A stretch of 16,011 bases of DNA, from contig JACDAS010000065.1 of NCBI GenBank assembly GCA_013695295.1, forward strand, positions 1 through 16,011, read 5' to 3'. Positions within the stretch are counted from its first letter, which is position 1. The number at the start of each line of letters is the position of its first letter. Under the pieces are notes generated by a model. It was not told the origin of the DNA. It did no database searches and saw only the letters and a program-made list of their open reading frames with translations. A program made the position numbers and the translations under genes. Of this stretch, positions 5,947 to 13,455 are shown piece after piece. This stretch comes from Actinomycetota bacterium. GTDB lineage: Bacteria > Actinomycetota > Thermoleophilia > Gaiellales > Gaiellaceae.

Positions 5947-7109
5947 GCCGCCGAATCGCGGAAATCCGCCTCCACCCGATCTCGGTCCCGCTGGAAAGGG
6001 CGTTCTGGATGTCGCTCGAGCCCTACCGGGTTGCGGCAGAGATCGTCGTCGAGGTGGAGACCGACGACGGGCTCGTCGGCGTCGGCCAGATCCACGGCCG
6101 CCCCCAGCCCGAGATCGTGCGGATCCTCGAGGCGTTCTCGCCGTCGCTCGTGGGCGAGGACCCGGCCGACCACGAGCGGATCTGGGACACGCTCTTCCGC
6201 TCGACCTTCAGCCGCGGCATCGCCCGGTTCGAGGCCGCCGACGGGCAGCCGCACTTCGGTGCGGGCTCGAAGCCGCAACTCATGGCGGCGATCGCGGGGA
6301 TCGACATCGCGTTGTGGGACGTCAAAGCCCGTGCCGCCGGGCTTCCGCTCTACAAGCTGCTCGGCGCCTGCCGCTCGACGGTCGCGTGCTACGCGAGCGG
6401 CGGCTACTACGGTGCCGACGGCGAAGCCGACCTCGAGGGGCTGGTCGCGGAAATGGCCGGCTACGCGGCCCTCGGCTTCGCCGCCGTGAAGATGAAGGTG
6501 GGCGGGCTTTCGCTCGCAGAGGACGTCGCGCGCGTCCGTGCGGTGCGCGAGGCGTTGCCGGAGGTCCGGATCATGCTCGATGCGAACTCGGCGTACGACG
6601 TGCCGTCTGCGATCGAGGCGGCGCAGGCGTTCGAGCCGCTTGGCATCCACTGGTTCGAGGAGCCCGTCGCCTGGTTCGACCCCGTCGTCGGGCTCGGCCG
6701 CGTCGCGGCCCACACCTCTGTGTCCCTCGCGAGCGGCGAGCGCGAGCTGCACCGGTTCGGCTGTCGTGACCTCGTCGACCACAGCGGCATCCGCTACCTG
6801 CAGTTCGACGCCACCCGTGCCGGCGGCATCACCGAGTGGCTGCGGTGTGCGGCCTACGCGGGCGCGCACGGCGTCCTGATGGCGCCGCACCACGACCCGC
6901 AGATCCACGGCCACCTGGTCGCGGCCGTGCCGAACGGGTACGTCCTCGAGGTCTTTCCGAACCCCGTTCGGGATCCGCTCTGGAGCGAGCTGTTCGTCGA
7001 GCAGCCGCCGGTCGTCGGCGGCGAGCTCGTGCTCGGCGAGGCTCCCGGGCTCGGCGTGACCCTGAACCGAGACACGCTCGCCCGGTACGCCGCCGGAGCG
7101 ACACGTTGA
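5943..7109 (+). CDS. Enolase-superfamily enzyme, mandelate racemase/sugar-acid dehydratase group
   Basis: This 388-aa protein abstracts an alpha-proton from a carboxylate substrate using Mg2+, as in mandelate racemase or acid-sugar dehydratases. The full catalytic set is visible: K183-x-K185 (AVKMKVG), metal ligands D213 (MLDANSAY), E239 (WFEEP) and E266 (ASGERE), the Asp-His dyad D289 (QFDATRAGG) and H316 or H317 (APHHDP), and E336 (VLEVFP). The N-terminal capping domain (1-130) contains ALWDVKARAAGLPLYKLLG. ATG 5943 overlaps the LacI stop by 4 nt, so translation is probably coupled. The acid/base pair (KxK plus His) allows racemisation or dehydration; residues alone do not tell which. The neighbours (LacI, isomerase, aldehyde dehydrogenase) favour a sugar acid. 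Confidence 0.93.
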   Translation: MSRRIAEIRLHPISVPLERAFWMSLEPYRVAAEIVVEVETDDGLVGVGQIHGRPQPEIVRILEAFSPSLVGEDPADHERIWDTLFRSTFSRGIARFEAADGQPHFGAGSKPQLMAAIAGIDIALWDVKARAAGLPLYKLLGACRSTVACYASGGYYGADGEADLEGLVAEMAGYAALGFAAVKMKVGGLSLAEDVARVRAVREALPEVRIMLDANSAYDVPSAIEAAQAFEPLGIHWFEEPVAWFDPVVGLGRVAAHTSVSLASGERELHRFGCRDLVDHSGIRYLQFDATRAGGITEWLRCAAYAGAHGVLMAPHHDPQIHGHLVAAVPNGYVLEVFPNPVRDPLWSELFVEQPPVVGGELVLGEAPGLGVTLNRDTLARYAAGATR

Positions 7110-7131
7110 CCCCCCGACAGAAGGAGGCACC

Positions 7132-8382
7132 ATGGCGTTCACCGCCACGAAGGACCTGATGCTCCCCGCCACGGTCACCGGCTCGTGGCCACGTCCGCGC
7201 TGGTACACCCAGAACATGTGGGGTCGGCCGCTCGACACGGCCATGATGGATCCCTGGTACCGCGAGCAGTTCACCGATGCCCACGCGATCGTCGTGTCGG
7301 ACCAGACTCGCGCGGGCCTCGACATCGTCACGACGGGCGACTACCACCTCGACGAGGACGTCGCGGGGCGCTCGTGGCACCACTACCCGCTCCAGCGGTG
7401 GAAGGGGCTCGACCACGAGGAGCTCCAGACGGACAAGACGCGGTCGCCGCTCCTCTCCTACCCGGTCGGGACGATGCTGGATTCGATCTACAAGACGTGG
7501 CGCTGGCCGCGCGTTGTCGACAAGGTCGAGCACGATCCGAAGAACCCGCTCGAGTACGCCAAGATCTGGCGGATCACGCAGCAGGCGGCGGCCGCGGCGG
7601 ACAAGCACGTGAAGTTCGGTACGTGCTCGGCGCAGGTGCTCGCGTTCTTCCTCGACAGCCACACCGACCACTACGACCTCGACGACAAGAAGCAGGTCAC
7701 CTGGGACATGGCCGAGGCGATGAACGTCGAGCTCAAGCAGCTCGTCGCGTCCGGCTGCAAGGTGATCCAGGTCGAGGAGCCGACACTGCATTTCATGGCC
7801 TGCTACTACCCGGAGCTGACGGACCTGCTCGACTTCCTCGTCGACTGCTTCAACCGGGAGATCGAAGGGCTCGGCGACGCCGAAGTCTGGATCCACACGT
7901 GCTGGGGCAACCCCAACATGCAGAAGGTCTTCTCGGACGAGTCGTACGCGAACTCGATCGAGACCTACCTCGAGCGGCTGAACGGCGACGTCTGGACGAT
8001 CGAGGCGACCGAGAACGACCTCAAGGAGCTGCCGCTCTTCGGGTCGTACAAGGACTCGCTGAAGAAGAAGGTCGCTGTCGGCGTGATCAGCCACCGGACG
8101 CTCCAGGCGGATTTCCCGGAGGTGATCGCCGACCGCATCCGGCGCGCGCTCGAGTACATCCCGGCCGACAAGCTCGTGCTCTCGAGCGACTGCGGCTTCG
8201 GCCGGCAAGGGTTCAACCGGCACGTCGCCTTCTACAAGGCGACCGGGATCCCGCTCGCCCGGAACATCGTCCTGAAGGAGCTCGGACTCGAGGAGCGCTA
8301 TATCCCCGTCGCCGACGAAGGCCTCGCGTGGGACTACCTGCCTGACAACGAGCCCCACACGCACCTCGCGCCGCTGCGGTAG
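7132..8382 (+). CDS. MetE-like zinc methyltransferase (catalytic half only)
   Basis: This 416-aa cytoplasmic protein belongs to the cobalamin-independent methionine synthase (MetE C-terminal)/UROD-like barrel family. The N-terminus VTGSWPRPRW parallels the start of the MetE catalytic domain. The expected zinc ligands are H255 and C257 (WIHTCWGN), E291 (WTIEATEND) and C354 (SSDCGFGRQG). VIQVEEPTLH (211-220) is the family's conserved strand. Canonical MetE is about 750 aa with an N-terminal duplicated barrel; this protein has only the catalytic half, like core-MetE enzymes and epoxyalkane:coenzyme M transferases. A strong SD (AAGGAGG) sits 6 nt before the ATG. The catabolic neighbours argue against ordinary methionine synthesis and for methyl or alkyl transfer from a substrate to a thiol acceptor. 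That is inference; misannotation as metE would be easy. Confidence 0.85.
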   Translation: MAFTATKDLMLPATVTGSWPRPRWYTQNMWGRPLDTAMMDPWYREQFTDAHAIVVSDQTRAGLDIVTTGDYHLDEDVAGRSWHHYPLQRWKGLDHEELQTDKTRSPLLSYPVGTMLDSIYKTWRWPRVVDKVEHDPKNPLEYAKIWRITQQAAAAADKHVKFGTCSAQVLAFFLDSHTDHYDLDDKKQVTWDMAEAMNVELKQLVASGCKVIQVEEPTLHFMACYYPELTDLLDFLVDCFNREIEGLGDAEVWIHTCWGNPNMQKVFSDESYANSIETYLERLNGDVWTIEATENDLKELPLFGSYKDSLKKKVAVGVISHRTLQADFPEVIADRIRRALEYIPADKLVLSSDCGFGRQGFNRHVAFYKATGIPLARNIVLKELGLEERYIPVADEGLAWDYLPDNEPHTHLAPLR

Positions 8383-8392
8383 CCGAGCCACC

Positions 8393-8422
8393 GGGGGAGG
8401 CGCGCACCGTCGCGCCTCCCCC
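8393..8422 (+). terminator. Perfect 12-bp intercistronic hairpin (attenuator or mRNA-stability element)
   Basis: GGGGGAGGCGCG (8393-8404) pairs perfectly with CGCGCCTCCCCC (8411-8422) around the loop CACCGT. It lies in the 62-nt gap between the MetE-like gene and the isomerase, 10 nt after the stop and 12 nt before the next SD. There is no T-tract. It may partly terminate transcription, lowering isomerase output, or protect the upstream mRNA 3' end after processing. Confidence 0.6.
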
Positions 8423-8444
8423 ACCCGACCCGAAAGGAGACCCG

Positions 8445-9311
8445 ATGTCCTCCCCGCGCTTCTCCGTGTGTGAGTTCACGACCCTGTCCCTCGGGCTCGA
8501 GGAGGAGCTCGCCGTGCTGCGCGAAGCCGGCTGCGAGGGCATCGGCATCTGCGAGGCGAAGCTTCCCGAGGGGAGCGACGCCGAGGCCGCCGCGGCGGTC
8601 CGCGACAGCGGCCTCCGGGCGTCGGTCTGTCTGCTCGCGACGCTCTCGGTGCTGCCGCTCGCCAAGTTCGAAGGGCCCGCCGACCCCGCCGAGCGGGTCG
8701 CTCGACTGTGCGCCGGCGTACGGCGTCTGGCGCCGTTCGAGCCCGCCTGCCTCTACGTGCTGACTGGCCCGCAGGGCTCGCTCCCCTACCGGGAGGCGCG
8801 GCGGATCGCGATCGAAGGACTGCGCGCTGTGGCGGAGACGGCGGCGGACGTCGGCATCCCGCTGGGCCTCGAGCCGATCCACGCCTCGATCAGGGACAAC
8901 TGGACGCTCGCGACAACCATTCCGGAGACGCTCGACCTGGTCGAGGAAGTCGGCGTGCCGGGCTTCGGCGTCGGCTTCGACGTCTGGCACCTGTGGGACA
9001 CGCCGGACCTGCTGGAGAACATCCGCGAGCACGCATCGCAGATCGTCGGCGTGCACGTCAACGACTGGCGTGACCCCACCCGGGGTTGGAACGATCGCGT
9101 CCTCCCCGGCGAGGGCGTGATCGACCTGCCGGGTATCTTCGGCGCGCTCGAAGCGAGCGGCTACGACGGCTGGTACGACCTCGAGGTGTTCTCCGACGAC
9201 GGCACCTTCGAGGATGACTACCCGGACTCGCTCTGGAAGCAGCCCGCCGGCGACGTCGTGCGCCGCGGGCGCGAGGGCTTCCTCCGCGCGTGGGAGGCGC
9301 GGCGCTCCTAG
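8445..9311 (+). CDS. Sugar phosphate isomerase/epimerase, xylose-isomerase-like TIM barrel
   Basis: This 288-aa protein is of the AP-endonuclease-2/xylose-isomerase-like barrel family, which isomerises or epimerises keto- and aldo-sugars, inositol derivatives or hydroxypyruvate-like compounds. Likely divalent-metal ligands are E143 (GLEPIH), D179 and H182 (FDVWH), H204 and D207 (VHVND) and E247 (YDLEVF). The GEGVIDLPGIF motif (222-232) is typical. It starts at the ATG with AAAGGAG 6 nt upstream and is the last gene of operon A, ending with tandem TAG stops (9309-9314) inside an inverted repeat. The context suggests it converts the same sugar-derived substrate or product as the enolase-superfamily enzyme. 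The specific substrate is unknown. Confidence 0.9.
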   Translation: MSSPRFSVCEFTTLSLGLEEELAVLREAGCEGIGICEAKLPEGSDAEAAAAVRDSGLRASVCLLATLSVLPLAKFEGPADPAERVARLCAGVRRLAPFEPACLYVLTGPQGSLPYREARRIAIEGLRAVAETAADVGIPLGLEPIHASIRDNWTLATTIPETLDLVEEVGVPGFGVGFDVWHLWDTPDLLENIREHASQIVGVHVNDWRDPTRGWNDRVLPGEGVIDLPGIFGALEASGYDGWYDLEVFSDDGTFEDDYPDSLWKQPAGDVVRRGREGFLRAWEARRS

Positions 9312-9384
9312 TAGATGCTCGATCGGAACTTCACGCAGCGCAGCTGGTGGCCCTGAGGTGCGCCAATTTCCGATCAAGCATCTA
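9312..9384. terminator. Long inverted repeat between convergent genes (bidirectional terminator candidate)
   Basis: TAGATGCTCGATCGGAACT (9312-9330) is the near-perfect reverse complement of 9366-9384 (17 of 19 bases), around a 35-nt spacer. Each outer end provides a stop codon: the second TAG of the isomerase on the plus strand and the stop of the GntR gene on the minus strand. Convergent termination is the simplest role. The 5' halves of the arms are AT-richer than the surroundings. Confidence 0.6.
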
Positions 9385-10134
9385 AGCGGCGGGGTCGAGA
9401 TCTGCGACGTGCTCGATCAGCCGGAGTTGGTGCTCCTCCCCGAGCGCCCGCGCAGCCGTGGCATCACCCGAGCCGACGGCGTCCGCGATCCGTCGGTGAA
9501 GGTCGACGAGGGCTTCGAGATCGGCGCCGCCGAACCAGGCGGGCGCCCCCGCGCGGCGGTAGTTGACGACCCGCGCGGAGACCATCAGTTCGAGCACCGG
9601 CGACAGCAGCGTGACGACGAACGTGTTACCTGTGGCGACGAGGATGGCTCGGTGGAAGACGACGTCGTGCCCGAGCCAGCGCTCGACCGAGTCGCGCTCG
9701 GCCGCGAGCGCCTCGTAGGCCTCCCGGATCGCGGCCACGTCCGCGGGGCCGGCCACCTCAGCCGCACGCGCGACCGCGGCGACCTCCATCCAGCCGCGCG
9801 CTTCGACGAGCCTGATCAGCGACGGCCGGTCGAACCCGAGCATCAGCTCGACCGACTGGCGGAGGAGCCGGTCTGGCTGCGGCGAGACGTAGACCCCGCT
9901 GCCGTGGTGGATGTCGACGAGCCCGAGCGCGCTCAGAACGCGGAGCGCCTGGCTGATCGTCGCGCGGCTCGTCTGGAAGCGAAGCGCGAGCTCGCGCTCG
10001 GGCGGCAGGCGGCTCCCCGGGGCGAGCCGCCCGTCGACGATCAGCTCCCGCAACTGCGAGACGACGAGGTCGCAGGCACGGCTTGGCCCGGCATCCCGCA
10101 GGCCGACCAGGCCCGCGAGGATCGGATCCTCCAT
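9382..10134 (-). CDS. GntR-family (FadR/FCD subfamily) transcriptional regulator
   Basis: This 250-aa protein has an N-terminal winged helix (residues ~18-84): LRELIVDGRLAPGSRLPPERELA, RATISQALRVLSALGLV and the wing HHGSGVYV. An all-helical FCD effector domain (~105-245) follows, with likely metal ligands D157 and H161 (DVVFHRAIL), H213 (DLHRRIADAV) and H235. FCD regulators usually bind carboxylic acids or acid sugars, which fits the locus. The ATG at 10134 has AGGA about 7 nt upstream. It is divergent from the binding-protein-like gene with only 35 bp between starts, and convergent with the isomerase. It is the obvious candidate regulator of operon B and of itself. Confidence 0.92.
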   Translation of the reverse strand: MEDPILAGLVGLRDAGPSRACDLVVSQLRELIVDGRLAPGSRLPPERELALRFQTSRATISQALRVLSALGLVDIHHGSGVYVSPQPDRLLRQSVELMLGFDRPSLIRLVEARGWMEVAAVARAAEVAGPADVAAIREAYEALAAERDSVERWLGHDVVFHRAILVATGNTFVVTLLSPVLELMVSARVVNYRRAGAPAWFGGADLEALVDLHRRIADAVGSGDATAARALGEEHQLRLIEHVADLDPAA

Positions 10135-10142
10135 GGCGCCAT
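10133..10142. promoter_or_regulatory. 10-bp palindrome at the GntR start codon (possible operator)
   Basis: ATGGCGCCAT is a perfect palindrome covering the GntR start codon within the very short divergent spacer. A dimeric regulator could bind here, but a 10-bp GC palindrome is not rare in this genome and it does not match the usual TNGTNNNACNA FCD site. Confidence 0.2.
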
Positions 10143-10169
10143 CCTACTCCGCCTCGTCGCCGCCACCCG

Positions 10170-11282
10170 GTGACCCGCCTGCGTGGGGTGGGCTGGGACC
10201 ACGAACGCTGCCGCGGCCCGATGCTCGCGGCTGCCGCGCGCTGGCGAGAGCTCTGCGGCGACGAGATCGCCTGGGACTTTCGGCCGCTCGCGTCGTTCAA
10301 CGACCAGCCGGTAACGGAGCTCGCGGCCTCGTACGACCTGATCGTGATCGACCACCCTTTCGTCGGCACGGCGGCTGCCACCCGGTGTCTCGCGCCGCTC
10401 GACGAGCTGGTCGCCGCGGAGACGCTGGCGCTGCTCGACGCTGACACCGTCGGGCCCAGCCACGCCTCGTACGGGTACTGCGGCCGCCAGTGGGCTGTCG
10501 CGACCGACGCTGCCTGCCAGGTGGCTGCCGCCCGCGACGACCTCCTCCCGGTTCTTCCGCAGACGTGGGACGACGTGCTTGCACTCGCCCAGCAGGAGCC
10601 GGGACGGATGGCAATGCCGCTCGATCCAACGGACGCGATCTGCTCGCTGCTCACGCTCTGCGCCGCCCGCGGCTCGGCGCTCGGGGAGGACTCCGCCGTC
10701 GACGAGGACGCGGTCGCCTACCTGAGCGAGCTCGTCCCGAACCTCCATCCCGACTCGTTCGGCTTCAACCCACCGCGCCTGCTCGACCGGATGAGCACGT
10801 CCGACGAGATCGCCTACGTCCCGCTCGTGTTCGGCTACACGAATTACTCCCGCTCCGGCCGGCCGGAGCGGCGCCTGCGCTTCCTCGACCTGCCCACGCC
10901 TGGCTCGGTCCTCGGCGGCGCCGGCCTCGCCGTCTCCGCGGGGGCGTCCGATCCCATGGCCGCGGCGGCGTTCGCCGGGTGGGTCGCGGGTGCGGAGGCG
11001 CAGCGCGAGGTCGTCTTCCCGTCGGGTGGGCAGCCCGCCAGCCGCACGGTCTGGCGCGATCCGGCCGCCGACGCGCTCGCCGGCGGGTTCTTCAGCGGGA
11101 CTCTGGACACGATCGAGGCAGCGCACGTCCGGCCGCGGGACCCCTGGTGGCCGGCGTTCCAGGCACGCGGGGGCAAGCTGCTGACGGCCGGGCTCCGAGA
11201 GGGAAAGGCGCCGGGCGCGATCGCCCACGGGCTGGCCGCGCTGCGGCGCGAGGCCTCGACGAAGCACGGGTTGACGTTGTAG
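10170..11282 (+). CDS. Solute-binding-protein homologue without signal peptide (ABC SBP family 1-like)
   Basis: From GTG 10170 this is a 370-aa protein opening VTRLRGVGWDHERCRGPMLA. It resembles the family-1 extracellular solute-binding fold: the first strand is followed by a WDH motif at residues 9-11, then DLIVIDHPFVG, WAVATDAACQVAAARDD, PQTWDDVLALAQ, PLDPTDAICSLLTLCAARG and a C-terminal SGGQPASRTVW segment. It has no signal peptide, lipobox or Tat motif, and no permease or ATPase gene lies nearby. The upstream in-frame extension (from 10083) is Pro/Arg-rich and overlaps the GntR gene, so I reject it. There is no clear SD, and the GTG may be read leaderless. It lies 9 nt before the CoA-transferase gene. 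A cytoplasmic binding or enzymatic role is inferred. Family membership is moderately sure; function is unknown. Confidence 0.7.
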   Translation: MTRLRGVGWDHERCRGPMLAAAARWRELCGDEIAWDFRPLASFNDQPVTELAASYDLIVIDHPFVGTAAATRCLAPLDELVAAETLALLDADTVGPSHASYGYCGRQWAVATDAACQVAAARDDLLPVLPQTWDDVLALAQQEPGRMAMPLDPTDAICSLLTLCAARGSALGEDSAVDEDAVAYLSELVPNLHPDSFGFNPPRLLDRMSTSDEIAYVPLVFGYTNYSRSGRPERRLRFLDLPTPGSVLGGAGLAVSAGASDPMAAAAFAGWVAGAEAQREVVFPSGGQPASRTVWRDPAADALAGGFFSGTLDTIEAAHVRPRDPWWPAFQARGGKLLTAGLREGKAPGAIAHGLAALRREASTKHGLTL

Positions 11283-11291
11283 TCTGGCTGA

Positions 11292-12476
11292 GTGGCTAGG
11301 CCACTCGCGCTTGACGGCATCCGCGTCCTCGACTTCACGCAGATGATGCTGGGGCCGTACGCGACGCAGTTCCTCGGCGACCTCGGCGCCGACGTGATCA
11401 AGGTCGAGCGGCCGGTGCACGGCGAGTGGGAGCGCGGCCTCGAGTTCATGGGCCAGCTGGTCGCGGGGGACTCGCCCGCGTTCCTCGCGATGAACCGCAA
11501 CAAGCGCTCCATCACAGTCGATCTGAAGAGCGAGGCCGGTCGCGACGCGCTCCTGAGGCTCGGCGAGACCTGCGACGTCGTCGTCGAGAACTTCCGCCCC
11601 GGCGTCATGGAGCGCCTCGGACTGGGATACGAGGATCTCCGCGCGCGCCGAGCGGACGTCGTCTACGCCTCCGGCTCCGGGTGGGGGCAGAGGACGCGGT
11701 TCGCGCGCGAGAACCGGCCCGGACAGGATCTCCTGATCCAGGCCATGTCGGGACTCGCGTACAACGCCGGCCGCCGCGACGATCCGCCGATCGTCGCCGG
11801 CTCGTCGATCTGCGACGCGACGACGGCGCTGACGCTCGCGATCGGCATCCTCGCAGCCCTGGTGGCCCGGGAGCGCCAGGGGATCGGCCAGCGCGTCGAG
11901 GTCGACCTCTTCTCGACCGCGATGTCGGTTCAGTGCCAGGAGATCTCCGCGATCGTGAACCTGGGCGTCGACGCGGTGCGGTCCGAGACGGGGATCGCGC
12001 AGCCGTGGCTCTCGGCGCCGTTCGGGATCTATCGAACGGTCGACGGGTGGCTCGCGCTGTCGATGGCCTCGCTCGAGCAGCTCGCACCGCTCGTCGGCGA
12101 TCCCGGCCTCGCCGAGGTGGACGCGTGGGCCGACCGGGACGTCGTCAAGCAACGCCTCGATGCGCTCACCCCACGGCGGACGACCCAGGAGTGGCTCGAT
12201 CTCCTGACGCCGGCGGGCATCTGGTCGGCGCGCGTGCGCACGACGAAGGAGGCAGTCGACGAGCTGCGCGCAGACGGGTCGGAGCTCGTCTGCACCGTCG
12301 ACCACCCCCGCGCGGGGCCGATCGAGCTGATCGGCTGCCCGATCACGCTCAGCGAGACGCCGTGGAGCCTCCGCCTCGTCCCACCGCTCGTGGGCGAGCA
12401 CACCGATGAGGTCTTCCGCGAGGTTCTCGACCCCCACGAGCTCGATGCGCTCCGAACGGAGGGCGTCCTCGCATGA
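11292..12476 (+). CDS. CaiB/BaiF-family (class III) CoA-transferase
   Basis: This 394-aa protein is predicted to move CoA from an acyl-CoA donor to a carboxylic acid, activating it for further catabolism. Family motifs are LDGIRVLDFTQMMLGPYATQFLGDLGADVIKVE (split across residues 7-39), NRNKRSITVDLK (69-79), DVVVENFRPGVMERLGLGYE (95-114) and the catalytic Asp D146 in NRPGQDLLIQAMSG. The length is normal for the family. It starts at GTG 11292, 9 nt after the preceding stop, with no strong SD, and ends 31 nt before the hydrolase start. The acid substrate is unknown; the neighbouring dehydrogenase suggests a CoA-ester intermediate. Confidence 0.93.
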   Translation: MARPLALDGIRVLDFTQMMLGPYATQFLGDLGADVIKVERPVHGEWERGLEFMGQLVAGDSPAFLAMNRNKRSITVDLKSEAGRDALLRLGETCDVVVENFRPGVMERLGLGYEDLRARRADVVYASGSGWGQRTRFARENRPGQDLLIQAMSGLAYNAGRRDDPPIVAGSSICDATTALTLAIGILAALVARERQGIGQRVEVDLFSTAMSVQCQEISAIVNLGVDAVRSETGIAQPWLSAPFGIYRTVDGWLALSMASLEQLAPLVGDPGLAEVDAWADRDVVKQRLDALTPRRTTQEWLDLLTPAGIWSARVRTTKEAVDELRADGSELVCTVDHPRAGPIELIGCPITLSETPWSLRLVPPLVGEHTDEVFREVLDPHELDALRTEGVLA

Positions 12477-12507
12477 CCTCCACACTCGACAGGCAGGAGA
12501 CGTAGCC

Positions 12508-13455
12508 ATGTGGCGTCACGGCCCCATCACCACGCTGAAGATGCAGCTGAAGGGAGACCAGTCGAACGTCTCGGTCACCGTCCACGTCGTCGAGGGCGCC
12601 GATCGCGTCGCGCTGATCGACAGCGGCCTCGTCTGGGGCTACGAGCAGCTCGAGGAGGGTCTCCGGGAGGCGGGCATCGACAAACGGCGGCTAGCGCTCC
12701 TGCTCAACACGCACGAGCACATGGATCACATCGGCAACAACGCGCGGCTCGTGCGCGAGACCGGCTGCCTCGTCGGAGCCCACCCCCGCTACGCCGCGTG
12801 GATCGAGGACCACGAGCTCGGTGCACGGCAGATGGTGCTCCGCTTTCCGGACGTCGAGCCGGTGTTCGACCCGAAGCCGGAGTACCTGGACTGGATGGAG
12901 GACGAGGAGACGACGGTCAACCTCCACCTGACCGACGGGAATGTCATCGACCTGGGCGGCGGCGTCCAGCTCGAGGTGATCGAGCTCCACGGGCACTCGC
13001 TGTCGGAGATCGGCTTCTACGAGCGGTCGTCCGACACGTTGATCTTCGGCGACTCCCTGATGCCCACACACGTGCCCGTGCTCTTCCTCTACGAGGATCC
13101 GTACGAGGTGCGGGCGACGTGCAAGCGGATCACGCAGATCGCGCGCGAGCGCGACCTCCGGACTGTTCTCTCGGGCCACGGCGACCCCTGTGGCCCCGAC
13201 GAGGCGATCGCCTGGGCGGCCGACTGCGCGGACCGAACGCGCACCATCGAGGAGGCGGTCGTCGAGGCGGTCGAGGGATCGCCCGGGATCACGCTGGGCC
13301 CGCTCCGCGACGCCGTGACCGGGCGGCTCGGGAAGCTCCGAGAATGGCGCGCGCTGATCACGATCGACGGCCACCTGCGAGACCTGGAGCGGCGCGGCGT
13401 GATCGTCGTGAGCGGTTCCGGCCACGCCGCCGCGCGCGAGACCGCCCTGGCGTGA
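12508..13455 (+). CDS. Metallo-beta-lactamase-fold hydrolase with C-terminal helical/winged domain
   Basis: This 315-aa protein carries the di-metal signature NTHEHMDHIGNN (H69, H71, D73, H74), H163 (LHGHSLSE), D182 (IFGDSLMP) and H224 (SGHGDP), the normal MBL-fold ligand set. After residue ~235 comes a C-terminal domain (ITLGPLRDAVTGRL, WRALITIDGHLRDLERRGVI) like the small winged-helix tail of the LACTB2/glyoxalase-II-like group. The likely reaction is hydrolysis of a thioester or ester, possibly a CoA or glutathione ester made by the neighbouring transferase, but that is inference. ATG 12508 was chosen for AGGAG 8 nt upstream; an upstream in-frame extension only overlaps the CoA-transferase. 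Its stop overlaps the next start as GTGA. Confidence 0.88.
   Translation: MWRHGPITTLKMQLKGDQSNVSVTVHVVEGADRVALIDSGLVWGYEQLEEGLREAGIDKRRLALLLNTHEHMDHIGNNARLVRETGCLVGAHPRYAAWIEDHELGARQMVLRFPDVEPVFDPKPEYLDWMEDEETTVNLHLTDGNVIDLGGGVQLEVIELHGHSLSEIGFYERSSDTLIFGDSLMPTHVPVLFLYEDPYEVRATCKRITQIARERDLRTVLSGHGDPCGPDEAIAWAADCADRTRTIEEAVVEAVEGSPGITLGPLRDAVTGRLGKLREWRALITIDGHLRDLERRGVIVVSGSGHAAARETALA

Noticed and set aside
7132..8382. Calling the MetE-like gene metE for methionine biosynthesis
   Set aside because: It lacks the N-terminal half and sits in a catabolic operon; the zinc site alone does not fix the substrate.
10041..12509. An open frame of about 822 codons on the minus strand across the binding-protein and CoA-transferase genes
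   Set aside because: It is antisense to two genes with clear family motifs, has low-complexity Arg/Asp/Glu-rich translation and no recognisable domain; high GC leaves such frames open by chance.
12510..13451. Upstream extension of the dehydrogenase frame making a 629-aa protein
   Set aside because: The extension overlaps the metallo-beta-lactamase gene in another frame and has no domain; the GTG at 13452 begins exactly at the Rossmann fold.
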